Notes: generated by a model not told the origin, from the sequence alone. A DNA stretch of 64,000 nucleotides from Cladorhizidae sp. MBARI D1340-BT2 (GCA_028752905.1 JAQNBH010000009.1:29439976-29503975); one strand, 5' to 3'. Positions 35,021-47,593 are shown, numbered from the stretch's first letter. Translations and numbers: made by a program.

Positions 35021-35135
35021 CTTACTTCTGGTATCCATTCTTCTTGTCAAGGATAGTAGCTAACTCTCTAGTTCAAAAAAAATCCCACCGCTGCCACCAG
35101 TTGTGACAGGACCAAATCTGATATTACCCACAGAC
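35021..35135 (-). repeat. Misplaced LTR end, primer site and gag start (direct repeat of 37475-37587)
   Basis: This 115-bp segment is about 95% identical to 37475-37587. On the minus strand it contains the last 34 bp of an LTR (…TTTGGTCCTGTCACA), a primer-binding-like GGTGGCAGCGGTGGGA, and the first codons of gag. Here it lies downstream of the integrase fragment. The junction at 35135 shares CCCACAGAC with the integrase sequence at about 35165, consistent with microhomology-mediated joining or template switching. Confidence 0.8.
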
Positions 35136-37504
35136 CATTGCCTTTAACGTGAGTCAACCATCCCGTCTGTGGGTGGGTGGTAAGGAGTGGTTTTGATCGC
35201 CTTCAACCCCAAGAAGTTATACAACTCTTTCAGCAGCTTGCTGACAAAGTTTGTGCTGCAGACCGTCAGGATCTCGTCTGGCACACCAGTCCATGTAAAC
35301 ATTTGTGTTAGCTTCTCTGCAATAATGGAACTTTCTGTTGTCCGTAGTGCAAATGCCTCAAGCCATCTAGTGGAATAATCTATCACTACTAGCACAAAAC
35401 GGTTGCCATCTGGTGTCGTCGGGAGTGGCCCTGTCAAATCCATCGCTATTCTGGAGGATGGTTGCCCGATGATGGTAATGGTGCAGGTGAAACTTTTCCA
35501 CATCGTCATGAATTTGGCGCCAGAAGAATTCATCAAGTATTCTCTGTGCTGTTCTATCTCATCCTGGATGGCCTGGTCGGTGAGCTAGAGCCAGTACCAT
35601 GGACCTATACCTTTTAGGTAGGCACAATTGTGTTGCCTCATCACCCAGGCGGTCTGTTGTATTCCTCCACAGCAAGTGATCCTCCACCAGAAACTCAGTG
35701 TTGTCATCACTCTGTGCCTTCACCCACATGGGTTTAAGTATCGGATCATGCTCTTGCTCTCATTGGAGTTCCTTGGAATTGACATCTAGTGGATGGCCCT
35801 TCTGCCCCTCTATGTACACTGCATTGGCCTGCCTCTTCTGGGACTTTGTCAGACTTTTCTTCTCTGGCTCTTCATCAGATGTCTCGTCGGTTGTGGTAGG
35901 GTCTGGTCCATCATCGGAGACTCCTTCGGATGATTCCTCATCATTGCTGTCTCATCCTCCTCAGTGCTCTCCTCAGCCTCACACTCTCTCGACCATAAGC
36001 CTGCAGTTCAGTATTCCCTCCTGCTCTAGTCTGAGAACGAGTAGACACCAAATTGACCAACTCATTATTCAACAACTGCTTACCCAAATCCCACAGTCCA
36101 GGCATGTCTGTGCCAAGCAACACTTCATGTGTTAGTTTGTCTGCCACCAGCACCTCCAGCTCCTCTGTGCGGCCTCCTACAGTGATGTTGATCCGTGCCA
36201 AGTGGTGAGTTCATGCTGTTCCCTGGTAATCTCTCACCTCCTTGGACCTGCCGGTGTAGCACTCTTTGGGTACCAAGCTCGACCTCACCACCATCTGCCC
36301 TGCACCAGCATCTAATAAAATGTCTATACATTTCATCCCTCCTACTGTGCCTTCCACTGTAGAGCGTCCACTGATCTCTGTCTTGATCAGAGACACTACT
36401 TCCTTGGACGTCAGTGGCTTGGACAAGTTCACATTATCGTACCTCTTCTTGAAACTTTTGGGCTTGGTACTATAGCATTCCCGGTGCAAAATGACCTGGC
36501 TTCCCACATTTGAAGCATTTGGGTCTGTAGGAACCATCTGCCTTCGGCTTGTACTGTTTGTGATCATCTGTACTGCTCCCTTGTGTGAGTGTACTCCTTG
36601 CTCTTGCCTCTTTCTCTTTCCACCTGCCTCATGTTCTACCTGCTAGTTGCCTAGACCTGTCTCCCTTCCGGAATATCTGGTGGTGGAGTCGACCGATATC
36701 GAATGGTCAACAGAGGTCCAACCCCTATCTGCCAGGTAATCATCTGCCAATCCTCCAGCCTCAGCTGCAGTGCTGGGTATCTTGTCAGACACAAACTGTG
36801 CTACATGTCTAGGCATAAGCTTCATTACAGTATCAAGTGCACACAAATCATTTACCTGCTGGATTGTTTTGCAGCCTTCTGTCCATCGTGTGGTGAGGAC
36901 AGCACGACCCATCAGAGCCTCCCATCCTTCGTCTGGTTTCCGTTTGAGATTGTCCAATCTTTTCGGTAAGCTTTTCTGGTCACACGGTAGAGTCGCAAGA
37001 GTGCTAGTTTGACTTGATCATAGTCTTCCTTTACATCCGGCTGCATTGCCAGATATACTCTGTTGGCATCCGGTCGGAATTCAGGAGCCAAATATCTCAT
37101 CCAATCCTTCTTGAGGACCTTGTATGTAGCCATATGGCTCTCTAAAACGTTAAATAATCCAGGGGGTCTTCGTCTTCCTTCATTTCTCTGAACCGGGGTG
37201 CTTTGATTTGGCTGGGGGTAGGAACAGAGTCCGATTCTTCTATCCTGCCAGTGCCCCCTCCGCTCATCACTGTCATCAGCAATCTTTTCCATCTCTGTTC
37301 TCTTTTCTCCTCGGCTTCTGCTCGTTCGGTCGCCCGTCTTTTCTCGTCTTCCTTTTGCTTCTCTGACTGGAGTTTAAACATTCGGAGCATATCAGTTGTC
37401 ACTCTTTCCCCAATATCTTCTGAGTCCATTAGCGGTGAAGTACTCCGCCTTTCTCCTTCTGTAGTGTGCCTTGCCTTACTTCTGGTATCCATTCTTCTTG
37501 TCAA
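35136..37504 (-). pseudogene. LTR-retrotransposon gag-protease-integrase remnant (Gmr1-like)
   Basis: Read downward from 37504. A basic/acidic N-terminus precedes a capsid with FRPDANRVYLAMQPDVKEDY and WEALMGRAVLTTRWTEGCKT, then VMKLMPRHVAQFVSDKIP and EAGGLADDYLADRG, a SCAN-like Gag pattern. A CCHC knuckle (CFKCGKPGHFA) is followed by protease MKCIDILLDAGAGQMVVRSS (DAGA for DTGA) and VLLGTDMPGLW. An acidic linker (35600-35940) leads directly to integrase (FFWRQIHDDVEKF, IAMDLTGPLPTTPDGNRF, WTGVPDEIL, YHPPTDGMV). The second catalytic Asp is lost and the frame ends before the Glu block. No RT lies between protease and integrase, as in Gmr1-type elements. Several frameshifts and stops. Confidence 0.8.
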
Positions 37505-37554
37505 GGAAAGTAGCTATCTCTCTAGTTTAAAAAAATCCCACCGCTGCCACCAGT

Positions 37555-37972
37555 TGTGACAGGACCAAATCTGATATTACCCACAGACTCTGAGCCAGTC
37601 ACTAAGTGTTGGTATGCTGCCACCACTCTACCTTTAAGCTATACACTAGGCTAGCAAGGTTAAGTAGAGAAACCTTAATAATTCAATATAGGACACTTAC
37701 AAGACTCAGTACAATGGCTAACTCCCAGAGCAGTAACAACTCCTCCCTTAACTAGGCTGGAGCCCCCACTTCTGGTTTCTGCCCATACATGGTAATCTTA
37801 CACTCATCATCGACCTATGACATTTTCCCAACATAAACACATAACACACAAACACACTAAGCTGCAACATTAACAACACTTCCAATTCATAATTAGTTAC
37901 TCACTACTGGGTTCAATCCACATCCATAGTTATGCATTGGGAACAGTCTAGTTTTAATGTCGTCCTGCGACA
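37555..37972 (-). mobile_element. Probable 5' LTR of the 35-37.5 kb element
   Basis: On the minus strand it starts TGTCGCAGG and ends CCTGTCACA, giving TG...CA ends with an imperfect inverted repeat. It is directly followed by a primer-binding-like GGTGGCAGCGGTGGGA and then gag. Length 418 bp is close to the 371-387 bp LTRs at 57-62 kb. The 3' LTR is not present in place, so a target duplication cannot be checked. The upper boundary is an estimate. Confidence 0.55.
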
Positions 37973-38011
37973 GTCAGGTAAACTATTCCATATTCCTATT
38001 CCGTATTAGTC

Positions 38012-38137
38012 TCACCTGACATATTAGTCTCACCTGACATATTAGTCTCACCTGCCATATTAGTCACCTGCAGACACCTGCCATATTTGTCTCACCCGAC
38101 ATATTAGTCCCACCTGCCATATAAATCTCACCTGTCA
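38012..38137. repeat. 18-bp tandem repeat (CACCTGACATATTAGTCT)
   Basis: About seven imperfect units lie just outside the probable LTR end. Non-coding. Confidence 0.85.
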
Positions 38138-38697
38138 TAGCTGAATATGAAAGTGTTGCGTGTGTATATATATATACACAAGCTATATATAAATTGCAGT
38201 AAAAACATGGGAGGAGTATCTAATATGGCAAGTAACTTGCCAACCCTCATTTCTCTCGGAAATTTTATTTTTATTTTTTTTAATTAAATTTTTCTCTTTA
38301 GCTATAGAAATAGATTTTTTTAGCAACAAATCTATCATCATGGGAGAAGTAATATGACAACTGAGAATACTTGCCATTTACTATAATCACAATTAGATGA
38401 ACAATATTTCTTTTGTTTTGCTTCTCTGGATGATGGAGTGATAGAAGAACAGGGTCAGAGCATATATATGTGGTTCCTCAGCACCATCCTACAATTTAAC
38501 TTGTGCAAAACTTGAATTAAACAATAAACATATTTTCAGGTCAACCATGATATCCTAGGAAGACCACCAGAAAGTTTAGGATCTCCCAGTATTTCACAGA
38601 TATGGAGAACTAAGACAGTTTATTGCATGAAAATGAGACATTCATAATTACCCAGAAAAAAATCCCAACAAGAACAAACAGATTCAGTCTTAATTAT
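38138..38697. other. Spacer downstream of the second integrase-Ulp1 gene
   Basis: AT-rich with a short TA tract near 38165. It should hold the 3' untranslated region of the gene ending at 38698. AATTAAACAATAAA near 38517 (minus-strand sense not evident) is the only signal-like word; no clear polyadenylation site was established. Confidence 0.3.
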
Positions 38698-41600
38698 TTA
38701 AGTGGCACCCAATTCCCTATCCAAACAACTGCCACAGTTCCACTCCTCCTCCCGGTTGATGATGGCTGATGGTGGAATCTGTATACATGATTGGTGGAAC
38801 CATTCACTACACTTGCTGCACTGTGCCACTGTGAGGGCACAGTCATGGGGTTGTCTGCAAACACAGATCAATGGTTCCCTGAGAACAGTCTTGAGCTTCT
38901 TGCTTGTGGCTTCCCGTCAGCATCCTTGAACAGGGAATAGTTTGATGTGATATGTCTGGAAAGATCTCATCAGGTGGGACCGCATCTTTGTTTGATCAAA
39001 TGTTATTGTTGATGGGTCCACACCATTGCATAATGCGGTTGCTACAGCAATGGCAAATAAACCACAGGTATTGCCTCCAACCTGTTGATGCATGTATGGT
39101 TTCTGTATGGTCAGGTGGCTTCCTTGATATAATTCCATCCATGCCAGGCATTTTAGTGTATCCAGTTCTGCAATGATCCAACAACAATAAGAACAAACAA
39201 ACGAAACAACTATTAATTGTTTGTAGTGTATAACTACTATTTATTTCACAAGAATTGATTGAATGGTAACACTTACTGTACCTATTTTAGTGGGTTCGTT
39301 GTTGTACCATAACGTGGGCATCTTGCCATTAATTTCGAGCTGTGAATCATATTTAGGTGAAATTGACACTCTTGCAAGGCCTTGGTTCTTAATGTGATGC
39401 TTGAGTTGAGATACTATGCAAGTAAAAAATTTAGTATAGATTTCTAAGCTCACAACAGTAGTTATCAAGGAGACCAATTTTTTAATTGACAGGATTAAAA
39501 TAAAAACAACACTGTTGGATTCAATGACATTATTCAATTTCCAATGCATGTCATAAAAGTTGTTGGAAATTGACAACAGTTAATTCTTGATTCACCTAAT
39601 CAGAATGTGTAATTTTTTTTAAAGTTTAGCATATAAAATATTATCATTCAAGTTATTTCTTACTGGTTCTTGTATAGAGGCTGTCATAAACCCGCACAGT
39701 CCCCTTGGGCATTCCTATGCTGGACACACAGACCCAGTGGCTGCCAGTATTCATGATTTGGATATAATCCCGAACCGGAGTTCCAGTTATTGAGCCTCCA
39801 CTTCCTGTTGCCACATACCCAATAGACTGGAAGCACCCATCTTTGGAAACTGATTGCGAAGTAGAGCCTGTGCCTCATCTATGTGTGTGTCTTCTAGCCA
39901 CGCTTCAGACAGCAGAATTTTTAAAAAGTCATCAGGGAATTTTCTGTAAGGACAGGTGGTTTGCAAGGCAAGGGTTTTCCAAGCATTCTAGGCACAACTT
40001 GTGTAACACTGGTTACAACACAGTCTGATGTTGGCTCACTAGAGAGAGGTGTGTTTCTATCAGGTGGTGGGAGGACTGGACTATCTTTCTTAGTCTGTCC
40101 AATGATTAGGAACTGCCTCTTCTCTGGACTCCCAGGGTAAGCTGTATCACTCAAATCATCAGATGGTCCAGGGTTGTTTGAACTGGTGTGGTGTGACTGG
40201 ATGGATGAAGGTATCTCATGTTGAACTGGCATCTCTCTAGTTAAGTAAGGCTTAAAGAGCCCGACATTAACCCTAACCTTCATAATGTTTTGGTTGTTAT
40301 CCTGCAGTATGCAGAGTCCTTTGGGTGAAACATCAACAATTAAATAGGGTCACAACCAGTTCCTGGACCAGCCTGTCTCCTTTTCTGGATACCTTCCTTG
40401 CATTCCTCTTTTAAGGACATAAACACATATTATAGTCAACAGGTTAGTAATATAAAATTAAAACCATCCGGTAAAGGTCGAGCGACAGATAAAAAACATA
40501 TCACAAAAAACAGACAAGGACATTCTAACATTTATCAAAACTCGGAAATACATCTATCCAGAAAATTTTATTATTATTAGCCTTACGATTTTTTCTCAGA
40601 AACAACAATGGGATTCTAATTTGATTCAGCTTATATAAAGGCACACATTAAAGGTACACATTAATTCATAAAAACATACCTATTGCCCTCTTTTTTGCTA
40701 GGAATCGAAATAAGCTTTATGCTTCGCTTTAGCTTCTTCAATTTTCAACCATAATTATCTTCTCATATGTACCTATGTGATTACAAAATAAAACAGATCT
40801 GTAACATGATTTTTGGGAACTGCATCAAACATTTTCATTAAACTATTTGTCCCCCATTTTTTGTTACAAAAAAGTGTCAGCAATTCCCTGTTATATATTT
40901 ATGTTTGCCAGTCAGTTTTGTTCTTACATCTGCCACATGCTTCTCTAAATTATATTGTATGTCTTCAGGAGACATAGTGAGTGAGATGTTTTCATAGAGA
41001 AGCTCCTGCACATTCTCTTGTTCTGCATTATTGATGTCTATAGAACTCCTAGCTGTTTGGTAGAACATCAACACAAATGGCTGTTGCTTTGTTGCAGACT
41101 GGACAATTGTATTGATATCATAAGTTGTGAGGAGTACATATCTACATAAGTACACAAACATCATACATAGAAATTATAACTACAAGCAGCACATTCAAGG
41201 TATATGCATCCTTTAGCTGAAGGCTTACAACAAAAACCATGTTTATATTTTTATTGTATAAGCATTTGGAAAATAATATACCGTATTGCTACAATGTGCA
41301 ATTTAGAGATTTTGAACTCCATAAATGTATAATGCTCTCTTAGTTTTGCGTTTTATAATAAGTACCACTAATTATAACAAGATCGGTTGGCACTTTTCTG
41401 CACACTATCCTGACCATCCAGTACCCTCTGCACATTTTCGTTTGCTCTCCTGATACTTCTCTGATCGATTCCTGCGTCTTCACTAGTAGGCAGGGATCGT
41501 TTGAAGCACATTTAAATGATCACACTGTAGTCAGCTTCTTTCTCTCTAGTAAACCGTCTGACTTTTGGGTGCAATATGCACGCGGAACGTTTTGTGCGAT

Positions 41601-43016
41601 AAAAAATATTGCGAGTATGTTTTACGAATAACAATGCACTCGCAAAACTTAATCAAATTTTGTAGCAGTACGGTAGCAAAAACTACTATTTTTTATGCCT
41701 TTTCATAATTTTATATGTGTGTTTGTGTGTGTGAGTGGTTGGGTGTTTCAGTGTGAGAAGATTCATTGGAGAGATTCTGGTGAGATTTTCTGGGATAATC
41801 ACAGATTAGCATGAAATGTGATATTGGCATCTATTGGAAGGTGGTAGTAATAGTAGAAATCACTCTATTTATTAACAAACTGTCAATCTTGAAAAATAAT
41901 TATTAAATATTGGTAGCTTACTTGTTCCTGTCAGATTGAGCATCGTTTGTATACTTGGACAGTACCCTCTTAAGAGTTTGATTAGTCCGCTCATCTTGGC
42001 CATTACTCTGAGGGTGAAATGCTGAACATACCATCTTTTTCACTCCAAAAGCAGTCAAGACAACATCATTGATCTGAGTTATCAAATAAGTTCACACAAA
42101 CAGAACATTACTCTACATGAATATTTATCAAAAGGAAGCAGGAGGAAATTTCCAGATAATCAAGACTGAAGTCGCTAATAAAGTTATCTTAAATTGTGTT
42201 AAGTCTGCTTTGTACTGAATAGTCTAACTTTGCTCTTGTAAACAAATCCAACACATTTTCCTTGATTAATTTTCACTTCTCAGACCACATACATGTCATT
42301 TCATGAACACAGATGGCAACAGTTTTAAGTTAGTTACCTGGTTTATAAATTCACGCCCCTGAATCATTATAATTTTTTAGGGAGTACCATAACTGTAGAT
42401 GAGCTCGAGTAGAATGCTTGCAACATCACCAGCTGACTTGGACTTGATTGGCCGAGCAAATACCCACTTGGTAAAGAGATCTGTAACAGTGCAGACATAT
42501 ATATGGCCTTTGTCTGTGGCCGCAAATAGACCAATGAGGTCTATAACCAAAAATCTCCCATCTGTAAGTATTTGCTACATGATTATAAGCAAATCAGATG
42601 TGCCTGTGATTACCTGATTTTATGCATTTTAATTATTATATAGTGCATAAGATTTGGATTGGTAAAGGATCATCTAACCTGTTTATTAAAATTAACAAAC
42701 CAAAAAAATTCAATTTAATCTGTGTATATATGTAGTGTCTAAATTCCCCTATGCACTAACTTGTCCAATATCAGACATATTCATGCAGCCTAAAAGTTTA
42801 GGCTTCTCTTGCCTGCATTTTAAAATGCGTTAGCACTCTCATGTAGGTTTGGCAGGTCAGAGATCATTCAGCAACAAACTAAAACTCACCATATACTCGA
42901 TCTCTATCCCTATACAGACCTTAAAAGAAGTATGTCGCAGAAATCCTTCCAACAATATAGCACACAGAAGCGCAGTTCTCCAAACTAAAAAAAAGGTTGG
43001 AAAAATGACGCGTAAA

Positions 43017-43052
43017 ATCATCATCAGCATCATCATCATCATCATCATCATC
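43017..43052. repeat. ATC trinucleotide array
   Basis: About 11 ATC units lie in an intron of the gene above. A similar ACT array is at about 44850-44885. Confidence 0.9.
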
Positions 43053-43583
43053 TTATTGGCTGCATAGATTTCATTTATTTTTATACCATTTTGTAGAGCG
43101 CTATCTGGGAAGGTGCCTTTTGATATCGCTTTAGAGAGCTACCCCCCAAAAAGGTTTTTGCATATATAGTTCGTCTAAGATGCCATCTTTGAACGGCGTG
43201 CGCAACCCAAATTGCTCGATCCTTTACCAAATCACTGTGATAGATGCAGTGGATTGAGGGTATGACTTTTGCAGTGAAGAATCAAAGAAGGATTGCTGAA
43301 TGTAGTTACTGATGGGGGAAGAATTTTAGGATTGTTCCTTATGGCATTCCAAACCACTGGACCAATCTGTACCAAACTTGTCATGCATGCATACCAACTT
43401 GACCTGGGGTGTAACCTGGGCTAGGTCTGACCAGGACACTCCTCTTCATGTGGACATTGCAGGCATATATAGCATCAAAACAGTATTCCAATTCACGAAA
43501 GCTTTAAAATATAGTGGGAACAAGTAATATGTAAAAAAAACTTTACTAAATAAAACGACATATAGGGTTGGCTTTGATATTGT

Positions 43584-43937
43584 GCTGTCATAACATTCAC
43601 TCCATTACTGCCTCCACACTACCATAAGGGACCTCATAAACTTCAGAAATAATATATTCTTGGATAACAATCCCTACATTACTGCCTCCAGAAGGGACAG
43701 CCAAATTGTGATAAATAACTGATGCTATATAGCAGCACATTTTCTTGCAAAACTAAGCTATAAATCTTCTCATACCTCATGTTAGAGTAATCTGGATTTT
43801 ATCATATTTGTGACGTCCCTTGTGGTTTGGAGGCAGTAATATAGTCCAAGAATATATTATTATTGCTGAAGTTTATAATTATTTGTGAGGTCACTTGTGG
43901 TTGTGTGGAGGCAGTAATGGAGTGGTTGTTATGACAG
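43584..43937. mobile_element. Foldback element inside an intron
   Basis: The left arm (CTGTCATAACATTCACTCCA, TTACTGCCTCCACACTACCA) and the right arm (reverse complement CTGTCATAACAACCACTCCA, TTACTGCCTCCACACAACCA) pair over about 110-130 bp around a core containing AATATATTCTTGG on each side. ATTACTGCCTCC also repeats within each arm. It is unrelated to the 217-821 family. It lies in the intron between exons 44047-44129 and 42338-42561 of the second integrase-Ulp1 gene. Confidence 0.85.
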
Positions 43938-44666
43938 TCTAGCTATCATATATTTCCCCAGTTGGGCCTAACGTATTTCCAATGGGCATCTTTTCTATCA
44001 TTTGCACATTGTTGCTCAGTACACTTGGTCACAGTAACTTAGTTACCTGCTCAAAACTTTAATGGATTGTAACTAAGGTGCAATCATCTTGATCATCTGC
44101 ATCTTCTGGCACTTGTGACAAGTACTTAGCTAAAGGTATAAAAAGTAACATATTATTAGCTATAATATGGTTACAACACTATTCAGTGTCAATGTGATAT
44201 AATAAATTTCAACTTCAATTAACAAATAAGTAGAATCAATACGTAATGTTAATTTTGTTACACGATTTACGAGTTTCTTACTTAAGCTTTAAAGTTGCGA
44301 ACAAGATATAATGCTCACTGCTCATAATATGGTATGAGTATTAAAAAATCCATTATTTATCTTATTTCTTACAACCAGTGAGATTGATGTGTATTTAAAG
44401 CCTCATCATCACTTGCACATCCATGTTGACATTTTAATTATAGATGCTGTGCACTAAACTATTCTTACCCAACTAATAACCACAGTAGTCCAGTATTAAT
44501 CCTGTGGTCAGTCGTACTAAGGTACGCTTTTGCCCTTGGTGAGCACCATTGACGTCGTGGGCCTCACATAGTAGCATCTGATGTTCATCACTAGAGAAAA
44601 GGACCAGCCGCTTAACTGTCTCATTTGGATGGTTCATTGTGGGTTGGGTATAAGACATTCTTTCAC

Positions 44667-47593
44667 CTACAATATATTAATATTTTTACAAATGAAGTTT
44701 TTAAATATTTAAATACAGAACAAATACATCTTGGAATTTCCCATAAAACCTCTCCAGGTAGATGATATCAGTGTCCCAATGACACTGTGGTCAGAGGGTC
44801 AGAGGTACAAAATACAGGTTAGGACTGAATTTCAGCCAGATCGGATTGTTACTACTACTACTACTACTCTACTACTACTACTAATACTTAACAAATCTTT
44901 ATTAATGCAAATGTCTGGGAGATAAGTTGTTCTAGTTTTTCTTCACAAGTTGTTAGCACTGCTATGTCTCAGAGGAGTGATATCTCAGCCATGAGAAGGA
45001 AATTATCAAACGCTTGGGACCATGTCAGCAAATGTTCGACTAGTATGTAGCATACAATACTTTCCTCCTCTTAGGTGGGGGAGATATATAGATATATAGT
45101 AAGGGATTTTAACTTCCATCCAACTAACAAGTTCTATTAAACGGGAGGACAAGACCGCTTTATTTTACCTACAATTTTTTTTAATTTTTTTTACTGTTTC
45201 ACTGATATACTAACTGGTTCAAGTGTCAGCTGAATATGAACCTCTTGAGTTATGATAGATTTAATGCTGGCAGTTCATTATATACCAGTTGAAAATGGAC
45301 GAGAAGAAGGGTAAATAACATTGTTTCTCACAGAAGTGAATAATTGTTTCTAAGTCAATTTTTTTACATTGGTAAATATTTTTATATTTTCTGGAAGATC
45401 TTTATTTTCTCTCTCTCATGATAATTCATCCCTTTTCTTACGAAATAAGAGTCCAGTCTTGTGGGCTCATTTCACATGCTAGTATTCAAATTGGACTAGT
45501 AGGAGAAATATATATAGAAACATTACAGTATCTGTGATTGCTGTTAACTTGGTGGTTAGCCATTAGGGTATGAACTTATTTTTATATTATTATTATTGTA
45601 TTTTTAATGGCCTCATTGCTATTGAAAGTAATTAGTTGATTGATACACAAAGCACACAGAAGAGGCTATCTTTTGTGACCTAAATGAGTAAAAATCAATG
45701 AAGCATTAAAAAGTTCTGGTATTTTGTTTTTAGAGAGAAAAAACACAAAAATGGTCATAAGGAAAGAGGCATTACAACACTTGCGATGTCAGAGTGAGAT
45801 GCATGCTTTCAAAAGTTTTCTTGAATTAATTTTTTATTTTTCTCAATATCCCAATCTACCAATTTCATTTTTATGCTGTCAGACTTGACTATATCTCATC
45901 AGAAAACGACTGGTTTAGGGGTGGGACTATTCAAAACACAAAGCAATGCAAGAGCTTAATTACAACCGACAAAAATTGAAATAGTTACACGGTTTTATGT
46001 AATGAGTCTCTTCTTCCGACGACAACCAGAATGCTGCAGTGATTAGAATCGCACTACAATCACACAGAGATGCCATCAAAGTTGAGAACTGGGGAACAAC
46101 AACGTGGCATGCGCAGGAGCAGACTTTTATAGCCCCCTTCGCCAGATAGTACATAAATTACGGAATAGCATTGAGTGATATTTTAGGCAAGTTTCAAGTC
46201 TTGGCCATATATGTTTATTGTATTAGGAATGATCCAACTTACTGCATTATTCTGGTTTCTTCTAATTCAACGCGCAGAGGTGGGCGATGAAATGGATGGA
46301 TACAAAGTATCATAACTCAAGAATGATAGACAAAAAAGGTATAAACTTGAAATGCAGTTAGTATAGTAGTGAAGGTATACAATAACAGGAAAAGAATAAT
46401 TTAAAAAATGGTATACTCCCCCCTTAGAAGCAGTGAGAGAGATAAGGCAATTCTGTTTTCATTCATAGAATTGAGGGCAGTTCACAATAATTATGTCATG
46501 ATATTTGCATTACTCTGGGTTACATTGAACTCTGACACTGAAGTTTCACCCACAGCTTGAAATTCAAATTTCACCTAAATTATAAAACTCTACCCATTAA
46601 TTAATGAACCAATGAAGTTAGATACAGACATATACAAAGAAAGTTCATCACTGCCTCCACCAAACTTTCCACATTCAATTCTTCCTTGGAGATACTTTTA
46701 GTGGAAAGCACAACACCATGTGTTAATTGAACAACTGGAACTGAATGGAACTTGAATTCATTCAAGCAATTTCATGTTCAAACTACCACAAAATTGATAC
46801 AAGCATCGCTAGTGTGAGCAGCATATAGCGCACCAGCATTTACCATGACAACTACAATTTTCAGGTGTCCACCCTAGCAATCACTAAATGAGGCTAGGCA
46901 TAGATATGCATACCAGTGTTCAGCAGATACAAATTTACTGTTAGCATCAAAGAGTTTGAAAAGCTCTTAAAAAATGATCAGGCAACACAGCAAAGCAATC
47001 ACGAGTATAACATACACTTAACAGCTACCCCCACTACTAGCAGCCCAGATATCAGCAACTGTAAGATGGGTGTGGCTGGCTATATGTTCGCACATATAGC
47101 ATTCTAATCAGACCAGCCAAAATTATAGTCTAGCAGGTGTTTTTTTGAATTCCACCTCTGAAATTTCTTGCTACACAGTATAACTTCATTCTGACAAGAC
47201 AAACAATCTTCCTTTACGTCTAACTAAAGCTAATTCACCAGTTGTCAGAGCTTCTATACCCTTACGCAGAGAGCACCACCCCTAGCAATCATTTGCATGT
47301 GGGTAAGTTTATGCCAGAATGAGCAATAGTGGTAAGGCAGCAAGGGTAGCAAACAACTGCTAGTTTGGTTAAGATAATAATCCTTGCACACAAATATATT
47401 TGCATGCATGGCCATAAAACCAACAAAAACTGGATCAATCCTGTTTGACATCAACCTCAATACGAATTTTTGGTTTGTTTCCCACAAGCTAGATCACTAC
47501 TAAGCAGGGTTTTGCCAATCACCCTAAATTGTTTTGGACATAATGGTGGGTCCAAAACAAATTACGGTTGGATGATTCCTTTCTGATGCTCAC
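44667..47593. other. Stretch with no recognised gene
   Basis: Only short frames. A possible small fragment of the foldback family (CAAAGCACACAGAAGAGGCT) is at about 45648. A minus frame near 47265-47330 (KLTHMQMIARGGALCV) could be a further decayed part of the methyltransferase copy described next, but the match is weak. Confidence 0.3.

Larger units (their letters stand above)
38698..44666 (-). pseudogene. Second integrase-Ulp1-PHD gene, different integrase lineage
   Basis: Exons, reading downward. 44469-44666: HHCC His part (HQMLLCEAHDVNGAHQGQ). 44047-44129: Cys pair (TCHKCQK). 42338-42561: core start (VIDLIGLFAATDKGHIYVCT, PIKSKSAGDVAS, IQGREFINQ). 41922-42073: FHPQSNGQDERTNQTLKRVL. About 40885-41146: YDINTIVQSATKQQPFVLMF. 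About 39950-40430: barrel (PYLIVDVSPKGLCILQ) plus a Ser/Pro linker. 39680-39952: Ulp1 with SHWVCVSS and VRVYDSLYT. 38698-39160: Ulp1 Cys block (QQVGGNTCGLFAIA) and a complete PHD finger (LICVCRQPHDC, AQCSKCSEWFHQSCIQIP, EWNCGSCLD). Stops include TAA in the core exon and TGA at 38917; the second catalytic Asp is replaced (IMIQGREF). The Ulp1 His, Asp and Cys remain. Introns are longer than in the 11.9-kb copy. Confidence 0.82.

Noticed and set aside
34798..35106. Plus frames encoding LPTYLPTY and PTHPPTHP repeats
   Set aside because: They are translations of the CTAC/CACC microsatellite; no start context, flanking coding sequence or conservation signal.
35698..36135. 145-codon plus frame, Ser-rich
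   Set aside because: Antisense of the acidic protease-integrase linker of the minus-strand retroelement, which has supporting domains.
35941..36201. Reading the protease-integrase adjacency of the minus element as a simple RT deletion
   Set aside because: Possible, but the linker between protease and integrase is continuous and the 57-62 kb element has its RT after the integrase, so the adjacency is better explained as native order.
36585..37559. Several plus frames of 75-118 codons
   Set aside because: They lie opposite the gag frames, which show capsid and zinc-knuckle motifs.
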